A stretch of 64,000 nucleotides of DNA, from NCBI GenBank assembly GCA_014800735.1, contig JAAVFP010000018.1:1-64000 (forward strand), written 5' to 3'. Positions 62,801 to 64,000 of this stretch are shown piece after piece. Origin of the DNA: Bacteroidales bacterium. Its GTDB lineage: Bacteria > Bacteroidota > Bacteroidia > Bacteroidales > Muribaculaceae. The notes under the pieces are model-generated. The model saw only the letters and a program-made list of their open reading frames with translations, searched no databases and was not told the DNA's origin. Every line of letters starts with the position of its first letter. The stretch's first letter is position 1. The position numbers and the translations under genes were made by a program.

Positions 62801-64000
62801 GATGTTGCCGACGTGACAGGCGTGCGTGTCGTTGACTATGACACCGGAGATACCCGTAAGGTCAAAGGGCAGGAAATCCCCATCATCAAGCCATACAGCA
62901 TGACCTATAACAAGTATTTTGCCGAACACCCGGAGAATATGGCAGGTGAAATGCTGTTCAATTTTGAGAGAGGTGAGACACGTTTCCCGACAAGTCGCGC
63001 TCTTTTCCCCTCCGCCGACAAACCGCAGGAGAAGATGTTGAGCGAGTGGGCGGCCCGCTTTGCGGATATGAAGGAAGAGTCTTCACTTCGTTCAGACCAC
63101 GATATTGCAGAAGAGGTTACCCGCATCAATGAAAAACTCGGCGAGGGCGTAAAGGAAGGTAGCATGGTGCTAAATTCCCAGGGCGAGCTGTGCATGGCAC
63201 GCATGGGCGAGGCTGTTCCTCTTGGATTGAACAAAAATAAGGTCAAGGGTCACACAAAGGCTGAATGCTTTGTAGACTACACTGCCATAAAGAAAGCGTT
63301 GTCAGATGTGTTGGAATATCAATCAACCAATGAGGATAACACAGGACTGGAGCCGCTGTTGAAAGAATTGAACCGTGCTTTTGACACATTCACAAAGAAA
63401 TATGGCAACCTCCACAAGAACCCAGCTATTTCATTCCTCCGCAATGATGTTGATTTTTCAAGCATCATGGCTCTTGAAACCTATTCGGAGCGTGGCGATA
63501 AGAAAGGCAATAAGGTAGTCAAGGTTGGCAAGACTGATATATTCAGCCGCCGTGTGATTGAGACTGAGAAAGAGCCACAGCCTACCACTATCAAAGACGG
63601 TATTCTCGCAAGTCTTTATAAGAGCGGAGGTATTGATGTCGATTACATCAGTGATGCCCTCGGCAAATCAGCCGATGAGGTCAAGCGTGAGATTGTGAAG
63701 AGCGGTCTCGGCTATGAAAATCCGGCATCCGGCATAATGGAGGTTTCATATAAGTACCTCTCCGGCAATGTCCGTGAGAAACTGCACATCGCGCAGGAGA
63801 ATAACGAGGACGGCAGATATGATGCAAATATCGCGGCTCTTGAAAAGGTTATCCCGATGACTATTCCTGCGCACCTCATTGAATTTGCCCTCGGCTCTTC
63901 ATGGATTGAGCCTAAACTCTACGAAGATTTCGTCTATGACAAGACCGGTATTCGTGTGAGACTGACAAATGTCGGTGGCACATGGTTCATGAAAACTCCG
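53852..64000 (+). CDS. giant polyvalent protein (ParB-like, pyrophosphatase-like and DNA methylase domains), 3' end outside window
   Basis: One frame open from ATG 53852 to the window edge, 3383 codons with no stop. Layout (residues): 9-60, two copies of a Y-D-x-x-x-K-E-G-Y-x-M repeat; about 400-780, a conserved helical region with a small-residue hydrophobic segment (IVLGVGLFGGFVSGVKSAG); 1125-1247, coiled coil; about 1250-1645, DdrB-like ParB domain (SGNNRTMSG near 1360, ending in QQGLFDD and QMDLFTG segments); 1811-1945, inorganic-pyrophosphatase-like domain (GNYKMEHRRVDGHNISIENP, YGYIRGTEGVDGDHIDVFLS); about 2325-2490, uncharacterised domain; 2744-3070, N6-adenine methyltransferase (FSGWGGLG, EGSAGIG 2812-2818, NVPF 2877-2880). 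Such MTases are normally followed by a SNF2-type helicase. Polyvalent proteins of phages and plasmids are injected to protect or process incoming DNA. Confidence 0.85.
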   Translation, partial: MAQDKIKALYDTFVKEGYKMESETDFRKNLTDPIKRRRAYDALIKEGYNMEAFDAFENNLGFGQMSTKRLTGAREAVSSMLFDEDVKPIAAAETGAAPERAWEPTAQEKLFLSSLRSEHGEEASQVTPDTQAAAARPWQTAEQRALTGQYMSDMMADYNAQSRQRVEQVGRMTASVTPEGRQKQKAAEMQARLAGAPVKLRGLVSDQATEGDIPAQGQKDEQTRSRRGPVVYDTVLQDGKQVTRWLMPDGSLTTNLGEAEREAYGARRARLMDEFVGRMRENGLDPAKEEDVEAQQRKDKLGVLESRVDDRLARNEKNIREIQDARSERFDESAKWDDNEGFWDNIARILGGSVRRSVETQHPVNRPAHTLTEEDKDLRVLTAENQVLAEARKLLDTRKLKKSDGFMGGFWNLRNNLRNMGMGAKHTLGDADFYAGGIMSLQKATELMAIEDKLKSGGKLSDREAEFVYSTMLGQDVAANADVPNGYTAAQVTVEMFPFMVQMATNPASGLSRALVRKYGKNGLKKVALTVAGDVAESAVLANTMQAPKVAADAMGRYQGDAVQDENGNISFDGSHNWASAIAKAEGAAVIENYTEMLGSHFGVITDKAGQLLGSGVRKLGGGQVVDGVSKLVTQVRSTDWAKAIGNIESRTRWSGSVGEVLEEEAGIVLNSMFVGDNKISDLWDADVQTDIVLGVGLFGGFVSGVKSAGYPFARAKAKSNLRKREQVAAYRFGEDWAPMREAIDQAEEPALNETVRTLIRERANSPEQARAIMEYAHSLMNARGFELAAASARAEGAITPEQQEAEESYNDGAEVFQQYSETTTEASSPGEAEAPVENAQEAAGAAMTEMQAISARFKAASEYCEEVFPEDTEMYMAQVRENPWGVLQDRTLTDDQREAVLYFINSKAALEGMLDASNEAAEQKREQVRMEVAHRVHQQRGVILPATLKVDDKPVYIVSGEVAMFPDGSGVDVERTKALNPTGVIYVLDESGEYRPVSADQIFSVSEAIDPESELNQAYEEINRGQEALVSAMSERPGEDTRADSSLRSEDSEAQAPAPVPAEELEAEAPPAEPEEVDFSLRSEHSEEPAAPVAAEGSALSLVPMNERGEPDLTHESVDAGTAWDATKEFFGDAEDALSYVQAEIKKAEDDVTMAEKAVSKVKPTGGMIKYRDDKAAARARVDAAKARHARWKAIEEAQARQKVDEEARIAAERAAQAENEHDDAVARFEEEQRVKAEQAAEQAAVGTHNVHPKIRERWEAAPKVEGEADVITLPDGSTISGRYVLTEAGAASASHDVNNAFAPTEGFPVDENGQSVNDRDYQRDGDAQQIVKTMADAYDSRALQSPVLVSKDGIVLSGNNRTMSGDMAAGQGTDAAYNEYLSKFGRKFGVTPEDVAKFQHPRVVFVPDEDIPYDAATFARFNAQEMKSQSKPEAAVKLGKVVSDDVFGSIVTDLSRYDRMSDFYADQEATARTLGALVEAGVINDKQLPELRTGDALSASGKELIENTLIGKAFQAEPDAVRMIISMPSMRQGVIMGLNEIAHNRTLAEKGYDLSAELSRAVKLVFDAKRSAPDIYKDGMPVSPFGRQQGLFDDEFGESRVSDGTTLLLADILNSGKPGDMRKILAMYNKEAAEGANGQMDLFTGDVANKEDILKSVNELFRNATSKEQQALLDTAIAERKRRAEEEQRGGGQGVEQTPNGTERGAESQQPAAGADDELTPEEQALAARVEVTDNDWAEGEGDKPTYKREIIIDGTHKATQIDAPDEGGHYTGSYFEFDGKRFGDIAEIAQYIDGGMKSEPTEAQKAAGNYKMEHRRVDGHNISIENPKGSVRRGTGADGKQWESTMQNDYGYIRGTEGVDGDHIDVFLSDTPEQGDVFVVDQVNKDGSFDEHKVMYGFPSVEAAREAYLSNYEQGWTGLGAITQVSKDEFKKWVQSSRRKTKPFAEYKGVKTVSNNPAASTTLYTVKPTHYTNKAGKTTPMHSIQFSTPPTYEQRKALAAFAREKADGKKSRGWCSDKDTYSEWLFRSEEDARRAGEMIADQSGEAVADAQPITAEELREAVAPINNVESKTPTKASKAKKAPINRVGLEDVMTDLSTKGETQFSNHAEPMVEPEVQHEISDDEMQSLANELRDLLGIGEDEGDADIKFRDPGELTPQERQRIQSAGIRLAMGLVERGTTSFPDYATKMVGLLGDKIRPWLKSFYEGARWTPGYENIAFTPSEEVARFDVQNFDKVQANPIEQAAMIVEEDKAAAASAQAQKELTEIRNNNRKKRDEQTAADTEIITKQAAAVAGKAENIAKTSEDPAELNRAGEEIDQTIEEINDQLALLGYYEAVKDDAKFHESYGYMLTAEKKAVADATALAKQLVKDLGIDLKVTSATTPLGRKSVKKDTAVRANIAPAGGDVIINLPLNEGRQLAIYIGLEPVAEKGSRRRGDNLAVEHIMYRVENPEGKGMERYGHNMYAPVKSTYADFLRRVKEITRNYLPEQMAEESHNGYKRGDEVMWDRYGNGKWEKVKIEDFDTDGSPIFESIKGIMSEKGDWSRIKPADGVFGEAKRVMTEAEAVRKKAQKPTDNDRKSRGKDVTLDANEPIGGLFADIFETPNSNGKKTDLQSRSSTAERERGHKPQSDEPLGASQRDEAERPDGRGMDRRDIGDTVYDAQRGRGLSLESAKSNLVEQLPESERKNVRNNHAERGVDYAPKGDDARIKANIEAIELAKRLLDAGETATSEQMEVLRKFSGWGGLGKAFNDNGNNPTTKRLRELLGEDGYNDAVMSRNSAYFTPAPVIDAMWDVARALGFNGGNVLEGSAGIGNILGLMPTDMSERSNIHAVEIDRTTGGILSLLYPDAQVDIQGFERTKVRNNSVDLAITNVPFVTGLHVKDDTGDKDLSKKFRNIHDFCIAKNIRKLREGGLGIFITSSGTMDNSKELRRWIINEGNADVIGAFRMHNKTFGGTGATSDIIVVRKRVNGKPSPNAIDVADVTGVRVVDYDTGDTRKVKGQEIPIIKPYSMTYNKYFAEHPENMAGEMLFNFERGETRFPTSRALFPSADKPQEKMLSEWAARFADMKEESSLRSDHDIAEEVTRINEKLGEGVKEGSMVLNSQGELCMARMGEAVPLGLNKNKVKGHTKAECFVDYTAIKKALSDVLEYQSTNEDNTGLEPLLKELNRAFDTFTKKYGNLHKNPAISFLRNDVDFSSIMALETYSERGDKKGNKVVKVGKTDIFSRRVIETEKEPQPTTIKDGILASLYKSGGIDVDYISDALGKSADEVKREIVKSGLGYENPASGIMEVSYKYLSGNVREKLHIAQENNEDGRYDANIAALEKVIPMTIPAHLIEFALGSSWIEPKLYEDFVYDKTGIRVRLTNVGGTWFMKTP
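54188..54208 (+). repeat. SLRSE motif, copy 2
   Basis: Encodes SSLRSEH at residues 113-119 of the giant protein, just after its N-terminal repeats; followed by GEE. Confidence 0.65.
56987..57007 (+). repeat. SLRSE motif, copy 3
   Basis: Encodes SSLRSED at residues 1046-1052, followed by SEA; nucleotides almost identical to copies 2 and 4 over TCGCTGCGCTCGGAA. Confidence 0.65.
57089..57109 (+). repeat. SLRSE motif, copy 4
   Basis: Encodes FSLRSEH at residues 1080-1086, 102 bases after copy 3, in a Pro/Glu/Ala linker before the coiled coil. Confidence 0.65.
61683..61898 (+). CDS. possible overprinted ORF inside the giant gene
   Basis: In another forward frame an ATG at 61683 opens 71 codons whose product looks protein-like (MERKLTYNLAPALPSEKEDT, then a helix with LTDEEWIDVISVILCMTRSE), while the giant protein's own frame encodes a low-complexity Arg/Asp/Glu/Ser linker there. 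It may be a nested gene or a relic of a separate small gene absorbed when domains were joined. No clear ribosome-binding site is seen. No family recognised. Confidence 0.3.
   Translation: MERKLTYNLAPALPSEKEDTNLNRMNRWERASGMKLKDLTDEEWIDVISVILCMTRSEAEGYLWSQRNQIW
63080..63100 (+). repeat. SLRSE motif, copy 5
   Basis: Encodes SSLRSDH at residues 3077-3083, after the methylase domain, with different codons (TCTTCACTTCGTTCAGAC). Confidence 0.6.

Larger units (their letters stand above)
49824..64000 (+). mobile_element. integrated phage-like element next to tRNA-Thr (right end outside window)
   Basis: Left boundary inferred at the tRNA-Thr 3' end. Contents: tyrosine integrase, a packaging-type small protein, an Ala/Gly-rich protein, a coiled-coil protein, and a giant polyvalent protein. 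Base composition and codon choice differ from the chromosomal genes to the left (frequent AGG and CGG codons, many GAG and CAG). The combination of large polyvalent protein and small packaging protein points to a temperate phage or phage-plasmid rather than a conjugative transposon; no relaxase or Tra gene is seen in this part. Confidence 0.65.

Noticed and set aside
50143-64000. Conjugative transposon of CTnDOT type
   Set aside because: The integrase would fit, but no tra, mob or regulatory genes of that type are visible, while packaging- and virion-type proteins are.

Overview
The window looks like chromosome of a GC-rich Bacteroidales, most likely family Muribaculaceae (inference). The support is a type III glutamine synthetase, a full bat aerotolerance operon, an LpxC-FabZ fusion, a PPi-dependent phosphofructokinase, and many promoters with the Bacteroidota -7 element TAnnTTTG, often with TTG or TTTG about 19 bases upstream.

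Region by region. 1-6.6 kb (minus strand): a YjbQ-family protein, a PurF-type amidotransferase, glutamine synthetase III behind a leader with a terminator-like hairpin, a DUF2007-USP-USP stress protein and a small HTH protein. 6.8-15.3 kb (minus): moxR, DUF58, a BatD-like protein, batA, batB, batC, batD and batE in one tight operon. 15.6-23.2 kb (plus): a Crp/Fnr regulator; a run of a ThiE-like protein, a flippase-like membrane protein, an NfeD/ClpP-like protease, KdsB and an M16-fold protein; then PPi-PFK. 23.3-29.1 kb (minus): an RND efflux operon. 29.5-30.9 kb: an acidic secreted protein behind twin palindromes. 30.9-36.3 kb (minus): DUF418 and DUF695 proteins, RNase P RNA, and lpxA, lpxC/fabZ and lpxD. 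36.4-49.7 kb: CvfB, RsmG, an MBL hydrolase, an AlkD-like HEAT protein, ClpP, ClpX, RecQ, an AmgK-like kinase fused to a RapZ C-terminal domain followed by MurU, anaerobic ribonucleotide reductase with its activase, and a DUF4886 hydrolase.

From tRNA-Thr(CGU) at 49.8 kb to the window end lies an integrated phage-like element. It holds a tyrosine integrase, a small packaging-type protein on the minus strand, an Ala/Gly-rich 165-aa protein and a 370-aa coiled-coil protein. It then holds one uninterrupted reading frame from 53852 past the window end, at least 3383 codons. This is a polyvalent protein with a DdrB-like ParB domain, an inorganic-pyrophosphatase-like domain and an N6-adenine methyltransferase domain, and a helicase probably follows outside the window. 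A short S-L-R-S-[E/D]-[H/D] motif recurs in the linkers of the last two proteins and is the least explained signal here.

Functional themes of the chromosomal part: lipid A and Kdo supply (lpxA, lpxC/fabZ, lpxD, kdsB), amino-sugar recycling (AmgK-RapZ and MurU), nitrogen assimilation (GSIII), envelope stress and efflux (bat operon, RND pump, NfeD), protein quality control (ClpXP), and anaerobic dNTP synthesis (NrdDG). Functions are assigned by reading motifs by eye; no database search was run.
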